From contig BPJM01000001.1 in NCBI GenBank assembly GCA_026004615.1, positions 124,001 to 188,000 of the forward strand: DNA of 64,000 bases. Reading direction: 5' to 3'. Source of the stretch: Planctomycetota bacterium (GTDB lineage: Bacteria > Planctomycetota > J058 > J103). The stretch's first letter is position 1, and every line of letters starts with the position of its first letter. The position numbers and the translations under genes are program-made. This document shows positions 56,135-64,000 of this stretch, piece after piece. The notes under the pieces are model-generated. The model did not search any database. It was not told the DNA's origin and saw only the letters and a program-made list of their open reading frames with translations.

Positions 56135-56559
56135 CCCCGCACCCCGAACGCACCATCCTGGTCTGCGACGACGAGGTCGACATCACGCGTCTGCTGGAGG
56201 CCCTGCTCGCCTTCGACGGCTACCGCGTGCACTCGGTGCACCGCGCCGACCGCCTGGTGGAGGATGTCCGGCAGCAGGGCGCGGACCTGGTCATCCTCGA
56301 CCTCATGTTGCCGGGCACGCCCGGCCTGCAAGCCCTGCGCACCCTGCGCGCGGCCGGCGGGCCGCTCGGCTCGCTGCCGGTGATCGTCCTGACGGCGAAG
56401 CGACTGGGGCCCGAGGAGCGAGCGGAGATTCGGGGGCTGGGCGCGGCGATTCTGGAGAAGCCGTTTCGCGTGGACGACCTGCTGCAGCGCGTGCGGCATT
56501 GCCTGAGCGCCAGCGGACGTCCACACCGTGCCGGGGTGGGGAGCGAGGCGGAGACGTGA
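56131..56559 (+). CDS. stand-alone response regulator receiver protein in the pel operon
   Basis: A 142-residue single CheY-like receiver domain with no output domain. The acidic pair Asp13/Asp14 lies in VCDDEVD, phosphoacceptor Asp57 in VILDLMLPG, the conserved Thr in VLTAKR and Lys in LEKPFR are all present, so it should be phosphorylatable. No histidine kinase is nearby. The ATG overlaps the pelC stop and its stop overlaps the pelD GTG, so it is embedded in the operon and not a chance neighbour. I infer that it links a phosphorelay to Pel synthesis, for example by acting on PelD or PelE. Confidence 0.9.
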   Translation: MTPHPERTILVCDDEVDITRLLEALLAFDGYRVHSVHRADRLVEDVRQQGADLVILDLMLPGTPGLQALRTLRAAGGPLGSLPVIVLTAKRLGPEERAEIRGLGAAILEKPFRVDDLLQRVRHCLSASGRPHRAGVGSEAET

Positions 56560-58172
56560 CCGGGGGCAGCGGGGGGCAGAGCGCGCGCACGCGATCCTCG
56601 CCGCTGCGCTGGCTCGGCGAAGCGCTGGGCCTGTTGCTCCTGCTCGCCGCGCTCAATGCCGTGCTGGCGCCGGACGATCCCGGCGCCCTGCGCCTGGCGC
56701 CGCACCCGCTCTACGCGGTGCCCGCGCTGATCGGCGCGCGCTACGGCCTCGGAGGCGGGCTCGGCGCGGGGCTGCTCGCCGGGCTGGCGCACCTGCTCGC
56801 CCAGCTGCATCCGCTCGGGGCCGGCACGGCCGCACTGCCCGCACCCCCGGCCGGCCTGCCCTGGCACCTCGATCCCACGCAGCCTTTGCTGATGCTGCTC
56901 GCCGGTGGCGTGCTCGGGGGACTGTCCGAACGGCTGCTGCAGCGCGAGGCGCTCGCGCAGCGGCGGGCGCGCCAGGCCGAACGCGAGCGGGAGCGGCTCG
57001 CCGAGCGGCTGGTCATCGCGGAGGCGGCGAACCGGGAACTGGAGCGGCGCATCGTCGAGCCGGCCGCCGGTGTGGCGCGGCTGTACGAAGCCGCCCGCCG
57101 CCTGGAGGCGATGGACGAAGAGGCGCTGTATCCCGCCGTGCTGGAGATCGCTTCCGAGCACCTGCAGGCGGACCGCTGCGCCATCTACCTCCTCGAGGGC
57201 GAGCTGCTGCGGCTGCGCGCCGAGCGCGGACAGCCGCCTCACCCCGAGCGGCTGGTGCCCGACGGCCTGGCCGCGCTCGCGCTGCGGGAGCGCCGCGCCG
57301 TCTCGGCGCGCGAGCTGCTGCTCGCCGGTTCGGAGACCGCGCCCGCAGAGCGAGGCGGCGGGTCCGGCGCGCCCGCGGCGAGCCCGGCGCCGGCCGGCCT
57401 GGCGCCGCTGCTCGCCGCGCCGCTGCTCGATGCCGAACAGCGCCCGTTCGCGCTGCTGGCCGTCACCGCGATGCCGTTCCTCCGCCTGACCGAGGCCTCG
57501 CGCCGCATCCTCGACATGATCGCCGCCTGGGCAGCGCGTGCGGTGGAGAAGGCGCGTTACGTCGGCGCCATGCGCGAGCGCGTGGTGCTGGACGAGGCGC
57601 TCGGGGTGCTGCGTGCGAGCTACCTGCAGCGGCGACTGGCGGAGGAACTGGAGCGCGCGCAGCGCTACCGGCAGCAGGTGGCGCTGCTGGTGCTCGAGGT
57701 GGAGGACTGGGAGCGCGTGCCGGCCGAGGGCAGGCTGGTGCTGCTGCGGGTCCTGGTCGAGATCCTGCTCGCCCGGCTGCGCCGGGTGGACCAGGTGTTT
57801 CGCCTCGAGCGGGACGGCGCCCTGGCGGCGCTGCTGCCGCACACCGCCGAGGAGGGCGGCCGGCGCGCCGCGGTGCGGCTGGCCGCGGCGGTGCATGCGC
57901 TCGGACTCGCGCCCTATGCGCCGCCCGCGCCGCTGGGATTCCGGATCGGGCTGGCCGCCTACCGCGGCGATCCGGAGGCGGAGCCCCCGGCGCCCGCCTC
58001 CCTGATCGAGGCGGCGCTCGCCGCCGCGCAGCCCGGCGCCGAGCTGCTCGAGCCACCACCGCCGGCCGCCGCGCCCCAGGCGCCGCCCGCCGGCGACGAG
58101 CCGCCGCCCCCGGCCTCCCGGCAGCCCTCCCGCCCCCGGCGGCGCGCCCGCAGGCGCAAGGACGAGCCGTGA
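56556..58172 (+). CDS. pelD: PelD c-di-GMP receptor of the Pel synthase complex
   Basis: 538 residues from a GTG overlapping the preceding stop. Inner-membrane helices lie at about 20-130, then a coiled segment, a GAF domain (about 175-345) and a GGDEF-like domain. The c-di-GMP I-site RxxD is intact (Arg409, Asp412). Five residues later the GGDEF position reads ERDGA (418-422), so it should bind but not make c-di-GMP, as in known PelD. A Pro/Ala/Arg-rich tail ends the protein. Pel production here is probably switched on by c-di-GMP through this protein. Confidence 0.93.
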   Translation: MTGGSGGQSARTRSSPLRWLGEALGLLLLLAALNAVLAPDDPGALRLAPHPLYAVPALIGARYGLGGGLGAGLLAGLAHLLAQLHPLGAGTAALPAPPAGLPWHLDPTQPLLMLLAGGVLGGLSERLLQREALAQRRARQAERERERLAERLVIAEAANRELERRIVEPAAGVARLYEAARRLEAMDEEALYPAVLEIASEHLQADRCAIYLLEGELLRLRAERGQPPHPERLVPDGLAALALRERRAVSARELLLAGSETAPAERGGGSGAPAASPAPAGLAPLLAAPLLDAEQRPFALLAVTAMPFLRLTEASRRILDMIAAWAARAVEKARYVGAMRERVVLDEALGVLRASYLQRRLAEELERAQRYRQQVALLVLEVEDWERVPAEGRLVLLRVLVEILLARLRRVDQVFRLERDGALAALLPHTAEEGGRRAAVRLAAAVHALGLAPYAPPAPLGFRIGLAAYRGDPEAEPPAPASLIEAALAAAQPGAELLEPPPPAAAPQAPPAGDEPPPPASRQPSRPRRRARRRKDEP

Positions 58173-58277
58173 GAGCGCGGGCGCGAGAGCATGACCGGGC
58201 TCCGGCCGTGCGCGCGGCGCCCAGGGGGTATCGGTGAGACGGAGCGCAGTCGCGATGCGGACGGAGGAGCGCCGGCC

Positions 58278-61200
58278 ATGATCCAGCGGGTGCTCGGCTG
58301 GCTGCTGGCGCTGGGCCTGGAGGCGGTGGCGGTGGCGCTGTTCGCGCTCGATCCCGCAGCGTGGGGGATGGCGCTCGTCTTGCACCTCGGCTCGGCCCTC
58401 GCCACCGTGCGCGCGTCGTACCGGCCGCGTGCCGCCGGCGGCCTCGGAGGTGGTCCGGCCGCTGCAGGCGGTGCCTTCGCGGCGCTGGTGCCGGTCGCCG
58501 GGCTGCTCGCGGCGCTGCTGCTGGACATGGTGCTGGCCCGCGCGCCCCGTGGCCGCGCCATGCTGGAGCTGCTGGAGCAGGAGCTACACGGCCGGGCGGG
58601 GCCGCGGGTGCTCGAGCCCCCGCGCGCGGATCCGGCCGAGGCGCTGCGCGACGCGGTCGACGTCGAGCCCCTGGTGGACGCGCTCCGCTACGGCGACTCG
58701 GCGCTGCGGCGCGGCGCGGTCGAGCGGCTCGCCGCCCGCGGCGGGCGCGATGCCATCCGGGCGCTGCGCGCCGCGCTGACCGATCCCGACGGTGAGGTCC
58801 GGGTCCTGGCGCTCGGAGCGCTCGCCGCCATCGAGGACCGGCTGGCGCGGGCGATCCACGCCGCGCAGGAAGAGGTGCGCCGGCAGCCCGCCCAGCCCTC
58901 GGCGCACGCCGCGCTCGGGCGCCAGTACATGGAGTATTGCTACCTCGGACTGCTGGAAGGCCGCACGCGCCAGCAATATCTCGAACTGGCGGTGCAGTCG
59001 TTCGCGCGCGCGCTCGAGCTCGGCCGCGCGCGCGATCCCGAGCTGCTGCTGGTCATGGGGCGCGCGCTGCTGGATCTCGGCCAGCACGAACGCGGGCTCG
59101 GCTTTTTGCACCGCGCGGTCGAGGCCGCCCCGCATGACGGCCGGCTGTATCTGTGGCGCGCCGAGGGACTGTTGCGCGTCGGGCAGCTCGAGCTGGTCCC
59201 GCACGACTGCCGGCGGGCGCTGGAGCGGGGCGTGAGCGGCCCCGCCTGGGAGGCCGCCGCCTTCTGGGCGGAGGTGCTCGCGCGCCCGGAGGCCGCCCCC
59301 ACCGCAGCGGCGCCGCGCCCGCCGGTCGGCTTCGTCACGCCCCCGTCCGGGCTGCACCGGGTGGTGCTGCCGGCATCGGTGACCGAGGCCGATCGCCCGC
59401 TCGGCGGCGAGGCGTTGCGCCGCACGCTGGCACGCCTGCTCGAGGGGTTGGCGAGCGCCTCGCCTGCCCGCCGCGCCGAGGCGTACCGGGCACTGCTCCG
59501 CCACCGGAGCGAGGAGGCGGTGGCGGAGGTGTGGCGGCAGGCCGCGGCGGCCGAGGAGGTGGTGCGCGCGTTCGTCTGCCGGTATCTGTCCCAGGTCGGC
59601 GGTCCCACGGCGGCGGCGGCGCTCGTCGCCATGCTCGAGGCCCCCGAGGACGCCGTCCGGGAAGAGGCGGCACTGGCGCTGGAGCGGCTCGGGCCGGCGG
59701 ACAAGGTCGAGCCGCTGCTCGCCGCCCTCGGTCCGGGCGGCGGCAGGCACGCCCGCCTGTACGCCTGCCGCGCGCTGGGCCAGCTGGGCCTGGAGCGGGC
59801 GGTGCTGCCACTGGTGGAGCTGCTGCGCGACCCGCTGGCGGAGGTGCGGCGCGAGGCGGCCGACGCGCTGCGACGGCTGCGCGATCCGCGTGCCGTCCGC
59901 CCCCTGATCCCGCTGCTCGCGGATCCCGCCGAGCCGGTGCGCTACACCGCTGCCTACACCTTGGGCGAGCTGGGAGCTGGCCCGGCGGTGCGAGCCCTGG
60001 GGCGGGCGGCCCTCGGCGATCCCAGTCCCCGGGTCCGCCAGGTCGCGGTCTGGGCGCTGGGGCGCGCGCGCGGTCGGGCCGCGCTCGCGGTGCTGGCCCG
60101 CGCCCTCGCCCTCGACCCCAGCCCGCCGGTGCGCCTCGAGGCGGCGCGACGGCTGGGCCGGCAGCAGCGCCCGGCCGCCGTCGGCGAGCTGCTGCGGGCC
60201 TACGCCCGCGACCCCGAACCCGAGGTCCGGCTGGCGGCGGCGCACGCGCTGGATGCGCTGCCCGATCGCATCGCGGTCCCGGCGCTGGTGCGCGCGCTGA
60301 GGGCGATCGATCCCCGGCAGCGCCACGCCGCCGCCATCGAGCTCGGCCACCGCGGTGGGCCGCGCGCGGTGCGCGCGCTGAGCCGGACGCTCGCGCGCGA
60401 GCCGGATCCCATCGTGCGCGCAGCCGCTGCCGAGGCGCTGGGCACGATCGGCGAGGCGGCGAGCCTGCCCGTGCTCGAGGCAGCGCTCGCCAGCCCGAGC
60501 GTGCCGGTGGTCTATGCGGCCGCACTCGCGCTCGCCGCGGTGCTCGGGGCGCGCGGTCTGGAGGCGGTCGCCGATTTCGTGGCCCGCAGCCCCGCGCTGC
60601 GGCTGCTGCCGCCGGCCGGACAGCTCGCGCTGCTGCAGACCGTGCACCGGATCGGCGCCGACCGGCCGCTGCCCGAACCGCTCGCGGAGCTGGCCCGGCG
60701 GGCCCTGCACAACCCCAGCCCGAACTTGACCTACGCGGCGGCGCTGGTGCTCGGCCGCTCGCGGCGGGCGCAGGATGTGGCGCCGCTGCTCGAGCTGGCA
60801 GCGACGAGCGGGCTGGCGGAGGTGCGGGCGGCAGCGCTCGAGGCCGCAGGGGCGCTCGCCGCCACCCACCCGCAGGCGCTGCTGGCGGAGCTGGAACCGG
60901 CGCCGGGCAGGACTCCGGCTGTCCGGCGTGCGGCGCTGCTGGCGCTGGTGCGCGTGCGGCTCATGCCCGACGAGCTGGTGCCGCTGCTGGCGCGCGCGCT
61001 CGCGCACATGCCGGAGCTTCGAGCGCAGGGCCTCTCCCAAGCCGAGCAGGACGAGCTCGTGCGCTCGCTCGGCCGGCGGCTCGGCGCCTTGTTGCCGCGA
61101 CTGCTCGCGAGCGAAGACCCGGTTGTGGCCGCCGAGGGTGCGCGCGTGCTCCGGCGAGCGGCGGAGCTCGGAGCGCTGGCGATCCCAGAGGCAGACGCCT

Positions 61201-61421
61201 CGCAGGCACTGGCGGCGCTGGCGGCGCTGCTGCAGCACCCGGCGGCCGCCACGCGGGCCGCGGCGGCCGCCGCCCTCGGAGCGCTGCGGGCGAGCGAGGC
61301 AGTCGCCGAGCTGGTGCGAGCAGCGCTGGACGATCCCGCCGGCGAGGTGCGCACCGCTGCCCGCCGTGCGCTGGCGGGCTGGTGGCGGCCCGGCCGCGGC
61401 TCGGAGCGGGCGGCGGCGTGA
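58278..61421 (+). CDS. pelE: PelE with a long HEAT-repeat extension
   Basis: 1047 residues. Two membrane segments (about 5-42 and 72-90) lead into the PelE-type region with RLARAIHAAQ and TPR-like helices to about 360, similar in size to an ordinary PelE (roughly 330). From about 390 to the end there are about 20 HEAT/PBS-lyase-like repeats (for example VRREAADALRRLRDPRAVRPL, DPSPRVRQVAVWALGRA), so the protein is three times the usual length. PelE works with PelD and PelG in the inner-membrane synthase complex. The repeats probably add a protein-binding scaffold. ATG with GGAGGAGC. Confidence 0.87.
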   Translation: MIQRVLGWLLALGLEAVAVALFALDPAAWGMALVLHLGSALATVRASYRPRAAGGLGGGPAAAGGAFAALVPVAGLLAALLLDMVLARAPRGRAMLELLEQELHGRAGPRVLEPPRADPAEALRDAVDVEPLVDALRYGDSALRRGAVERLAARGGRDAIRALRAALTDPDGEVRVLALGALAAIEDRLARAIHAAQEEVRRQPAQPSAHAALGRQYMEYCYLGLLEGRTRQQYLELAVQSFARALELGRARDPELLLVMGRALLDLGQHERGLGFLHRAVEAAPHDGRLYLWRAEGLLRVGQLELVPHDCRRALERGVSGPAWEAAAFWAEVLARPEAAPTAAAPRPPVGFVTPPSGLHRVVLPASVTEADRPLGGEALRRTLARLLEGLASASPARRAEAYRALLRHRSEEAVAEVWRQAAAAEEVVRAFVCRYLSQVGGPTAAAALVAMLEAPEDAVREEAALALERLGPADKVEPLLAALGPGGGRHARLYACRALGQLGLERAVLPLVELLRDPLAEVRREAADALRRLRDPRAVRPLIPLLADPAEPVRYTAAYTLGELGAGPAVRALGRAALGDPSPRVRQVAVWALGRARGRAALAVLARALALDPSPPVRLEAARRLGRQQRPAAVGELLRAYARDPEPEVRLAAAHALDALPDRIAVPALVRALRAIDPRQRHAAAIELGHRGGPRAVRALSRTLAREPDPIVRAAAAEALGTIGEAASLPVLEAALASPSVPVVYAAALALAAVLGARGLEAVADFVARSPALRLLPPAGQLALLQTVHRIGADRPLPEPLAELARRALHNPSPNLTYAAALVLGRSRRAQDVAPLLELAATSGLAEVRAAALEAAGALAATHPQALLAELEPAPGRTPAVRRAALLALVRVRLMPDELVPLLARALAHMPELRAQGLSQAEQDELVRSLGRRLGALLPRLLASEDPVVAAEGARVLRRAAELGALAIPEADASQALAALAALLQHPAAATRAAAAAALGALRASEAVAELVRAALDDPAGEVRTAARRALAGWWRPGRGSERAAA

Positions 61422-61477
61422 GGGGCGGACAGGCGCGGGCGCGCGCAACCCGGGACCGGTCGCGCTGAGGACGAGGC

Positions 61478-63121
61478 GTGCTGGACGTCTGCCTGATCGT
61501 GGAAGGCACCTATCCCTACGTGCCGGGAGGGGTCTCGGCGTGGGTGAACGATCTGATCGAGGCACTGTCCGCGCTCCGCTTCGGGGTGGTGCACGTCGGA
61601 CCGGGCGGCGACGTGGCGCGCAAGCCGTTCTATCCGCTCCACGACAACGTGCAGCGCTTCGTCGAGGTCTTCATCCACGACGAGCAGGTGCAGCAGGAGC
61701 GGACGGCCGCCAGCCCGGCAGGCGTGCGCGGGCTGCTCGGGCTTGCGCGCCGGCGCCGGCAGCACGCCTTTGCGCGCCTGGAGCGCACCTACGAGGAGCT
61801 GCTGCGCCGCCCGCAGGCGGTGGTACCCGCGGCGCTGGACGAGGCGCTGGAGATCCTGGCCGGGCAGGGACGGTATGGGCTCGCCATCCGGGATGTGCTC
61901 GGATCGCACGAGAGCTGGGACCTGATCGCTCGGATGGCGGAGCGGCACGGCCCGGAAGAGTCGTTCGTGGATTTCTTCTGGACCGCCCGCTTCACCCACC
62001 TGCCGCTGTTGCGGCTGCTGCGGGCGCCGGTGCCGCGCGCCGCGGTCTACCATAGCGTCACCACGGGCTACGCCGGTTTCCTGGCCGCCTGGTCGGCGCG
62101 GCGTCGAGGAGCGCCGCTGGTGCTGACCGAACACGGGATCTACACCCGGGAGCGACAGCTGGAGATCCAGCGCGCGACCTGGATCCGCGGGCCGCGCCGC
62201 GAGCGGCTGCGCGCCGAGCGCTCGCTCGGACTGTTCAAGCAGTGGTGGGCGGGGTTGTTCGAACTGCTCGGCCGCTATGCCTACCAGCAGGCGACCGAAA
62301 TCGTGACGCTGTTCGAGGGCAACCGGCGGTTGCAGATCGAGGGCGGCGCGCCCGCGGAGCGGTGCCTGATCATCCCCAACGGGGTGGACCTGGAGCGCTT
62401 CGCCGGCCGGCGCGCGCGCGGGCTGCCGCTCGAGCGCAAGGCGGCACCGCACGTGGCACTGGTCGGCCGCGTGGTCCCCATCAAGGACGTCAAGACGTTC
62501 CTGCGGGCGGCGCGCCAGATCGCCGACGCCCTGCACGCGGTCCAGATCGAGGTCGTGGGCCCGACCGACGAGGACGAGGCCTACTTCGCGGATTGCCTGC
62601 ACGAGGCGAGGCTGCTCGGCCTGCAGGACGTCGTCCGTTTCCGCGGCACGCTGGATACCGCGGAGTTGCTGGAGCGGTTGGACTGTCTGGTGCTGACCAG
62701 TATCAGCGAAGGCCAGCCGCTGGTGCTCCTGGAGGCGATGGCGGCCGGGGTACCCGTGGTCGCGACCGACGTCGGGGCCTGCCGCGAGCTGATCGAGGGC
62801 AGTACGGCCGCCGACCGCGCCCTCGGCCCGAGCGGCCTGGTCTGCCCGGTCGCCGACGCCGAGGCGGTGGCGCGGGCGGTGCTGCGCTGTCTGGGTGATG
62901 CGACCCTGCGCGCGCGCATGGCGGCTGCGGGGCTGGAGCGCGTCCGGCGCTACTACCGGCGGGAACGGGTGCACGCGCTGTACGAGGAGATCTACCGCAG
63001 CTACCGCGACCGCTACCTGGGAGGGGAGCGGTTCGTCGAGCCCGCCTCGGGCTGGGGCAGCTTCGCGCGCTCGCTCGGGCCTCGCGGTGCCGCAGCGATG
63101 GCGCTGCTCGGGGGTGGTTGA
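61478..63121 (+). CDS. pelF: PelF glycosyltransferase (GT4)
   Basis: A 547-residue cytosolic glycosyltransferase that polymerises Pel from UDP-activated amino sugar. The start is GTG (first residues LDVCLIVEGTYPYVPGGVSAW, the PelF N-terminal signature). Two Rossmann-like domains follow, with VTLFEGNRRLQIEGGAP, IIPNGVDLERF, LVGRVVPIKDVKTF and the GT4 E-x7-E motif SEGQPLVLLEAMAAG. Length is normal. It lies 56 nt after pelE and 14 nt before pelG. Confidence 0.96.
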   Translation: MLDVCLIVEGTYPYVPGGVSAWVNDLIEALSALRFGVVHVGPGGDVARKPFYPLHDNVQRFVEVFIHDEQVQQERTAASPAGVRGLLGLARRRRQHAFARLERTYEELLRRPQAVVPAALDEALEILAGQGRYGLAIRDVLGSHESWDLIARMAERHGPEESFVDFFWTARFTHLPLLRLLRAPVPRAAVYHSVTTGYAGFLAAWSARRRGAPLVLTEHGIYTRERQLEIQRATWIRGPRRERLRAERSLGLFKQWWAGLFELLGRYAYQQATEIVTLFEGNRRLQIEGGAPAERCLIIPNGVDLERFAGRRARGLPLERKAAPHVALVGRVVPIKDVKTFLRAARQIADALHAVQIEVVGPTDEDEAYFADCLHEARLLGLQDVVRFRGTLDTAELLERLDCLVLTSISEGQPLVLLEAMAAGVPVVATDVGACRELIEGSTAADRALGPSGLVCPVADAEAVARAVLRCLGDATLRARMAAAGLERVRRYYRRERVHALYEEIYRSYRDRYLGGERFVEPASGWGSFARSLGPRGAAAMALLGGG

Positions 63122-63135
63122 GGGGAGCACGGGGC

Positions 63136-64000
63136 ATGGCCGGCATCGGCTTTCGCCTGCAGCGCCTGCTGCGCGGGGGCACCTACACGGGCCTGCTCGA
63201 GGCGTACGCCTACGCGGCGCTGCTGGCGGCAGGACCGTGGCTGGTCACGGTGGCGGTCATCGCAGCGCTCTCGCTGCTGGCGCCGGCCGGCCTGGCGGCG
63301 GAGGAACTCTCCTCGTTCCGCGCCACCGTCGTCTACATCTACATGGTCACGCTGGTGACCACCGGCCCGCTCCAGTTGGTGGCCAGCCGCTATCTGGCGG
63401 ACCGGATCTGGCTGCAGGATCTGGAGGCGATCACCCCGAGCTTTTTCACCGCGCTGCTGGCGACGCTCGGCGCGCACGCCGTGCTGGGCGGCGTTGCCGC
63501 CTTCGCGCTCGGCATGCAGCCGCTGTATGCGATCGGCACGATGGGACTGTTTGCAGTGGTCGCCGGCCTGTGGCTCGCCATCACCTTCCTGAGCGCGGCC
63601 AAGGAATACGAGGCCATCGCGGTCGCGTTCGTCCTCGGTGCCGTGGTCTCGATCGGGGCGGCGGTGGGGCTCGGGACGCGGTTCGGGCTGACCGGCTACC
63701 TGTACGGGTTTCTGTGCGGGCAGCTGCTGACGCTGGTGCTGCTGGTGGCGCGCGCCTTCATCGAGTTCGAGGCCGAGCACGTGTTCGAGCCCGGGGTGCT
63801 GAAGGCGCTGGGCACCCACGCCGATCTGGCGCTGGCGGGGCTACTGTACTACGGCGGCATCTGGATCGACAAGTTCGTGTTCGCCTGGTCGCCGCTGGGC
63901 GAGGAGGTACGCTGGGGCCTGCGCGCGCACCCGGGCTACGAAGGCGCGATCTTCCTCGCCTATCTGACCGTCATCCCGGCGCTGGCGCTGTTCATGATCC
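63136..64000 (+). CDS. pelG: PelG membrane transporter, cut by the window end
   Basis: The first 288 residues of a polytopic inner-membrane protein of the MOP/Wzx flippase superfamily. Homology starts at the ATG at 63136 (GGGGAG upstream), with MAGIGFRLQRLLRGGTYTG followed by hydrophobic helices, SSFRATVVYIYMVTLVTTGP and LYYGGIWIDKFVFAWSPLGE, typical of PelG. A full protein is about 450 residues, so the C-terminal third lies outside the window. It moves the nascent Pel chain across the inner membrane with PelD and PelE. Confidence 0.95.
   Translation, partial: MAGIGFRLQRLLRGGTYTGLLEAYAYAALLAAGPWLVTVAVIAALSLLAPAGLAAEELSSFRATVVYIYMVTLVTTGPLQLVASRYLADRIWLQDLEAITPSFFTALLATLGAHAVLGGVAAFALGMQPLYAIGTMGLFAVVAGLWLAITFLSAAKEYEAIAVAFVLGAVVSIGAAVGLGTRFGLTGYLYGFLCGQLLTLVLLVARAFIEFEAEHVFEPGVLKALGTHADLALAGLLYYGGIWIDKFVFAWSPLGEEVRWGLRAHPGYEGAIFLAYLTVIPALALFMI

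Noticed and set aside
54853-56559. PelC-response-regulator fusion protein
   Set aside because: The uninterrupted frame passes through a Cys/Arg-rich stretch unlike any neighbour, while the one-base-shifted frame gives a normal Pro/Ala/Glu tail and a standard ATGA overlap.

Overview
The window is about 64 kb of very GC-rich, densely coded DNA with short intergenic gaps, frequent GTG or other non-ATG starts, and many ATGA/GTGA start-stop overlaps. The envelope systems (type VI secretion, Pel polysaccharide export, lipoproteins, predicted outer-membrane barrels) mark it as a Gram-negative proteobacterium. A gammaproteobacterium is my best guess, but nothing here fixes the genus. I see no rRNA, tRNA, insertion sequence, integrase or CRISPR array. 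No intergenic stretch exceeds 300 bp.

Left third (1-23 kb): two universal stress proteins; a secreted Pro/Ala-rich protein with an internal duplication; a three-gene proton-translocating transhydrogenase operon (pntAA-pntAB-pntB); and, divergently, a kelch-repeat lipoprotein coupled to a PyrK-like flavin/[2Fe-2S] protein. Then come a thiolase, a methyltransferase-like protein and a 3-hydroxybutyryl-CoA dehydrogenase in overlapping order, which suggests a C4 acyl-CoA (butanoate or storage-polymer) module. These are followed by several unknown envelope proteins, including a 1437-residue protein that joins calcium-binding-type repeats, an internal sorting-signal-like segment, a second signal-peptide-like segment and a predicted outer-membrane barrel.

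Middle (23-47 kb): a complete but unusual type VI secretion system (T6SS). A minus-strand arm (tssK, tssE, tssI, separate spike gene, tssF) and a plus-strand arm (tssB, tssC, hcp, tssL, small gene, tssH/clpV, tssM, tssJ, AMP-ligase-like gene, tssA, TPR-TssG fusion) diverge from a 261-bp regulatory gap at 29090-29350. All 13 core parts can be assigned. The VgrG needle tip is split over two genes, TssG is the C-terminus of a 1216-residue TPR protein, and an apparently inactive acyl-adenylating-enzyme homologue sits between tssJ and tssA. No PAAR protein, effector/immunity pair or Fha/kinase/phosphatase regulator is seen.

Right (47-64 kb): a pel exopolysaccharide operon in canonical order but with altered parts. 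PelA is split into a lipoprotein hydrolase and a separate deacetylase, a stand-alone response regulator lies between pelC and pelD, and PelE carries a long HEAT-repeat extension. PelD keeps the c-di-GMP I-site with a degenerate GGDEF motif. pelG runs off the window.

Four genes (the Pro-rich protein, the tssL-tssH spacer gene, pelB and pelC) are broken by a single extra C in a C-run as read on the plus strand, and each is restored by removing one C. The uniform direction suggests homopolymer errors in the assembly, although slippage-based variation is not excluded.
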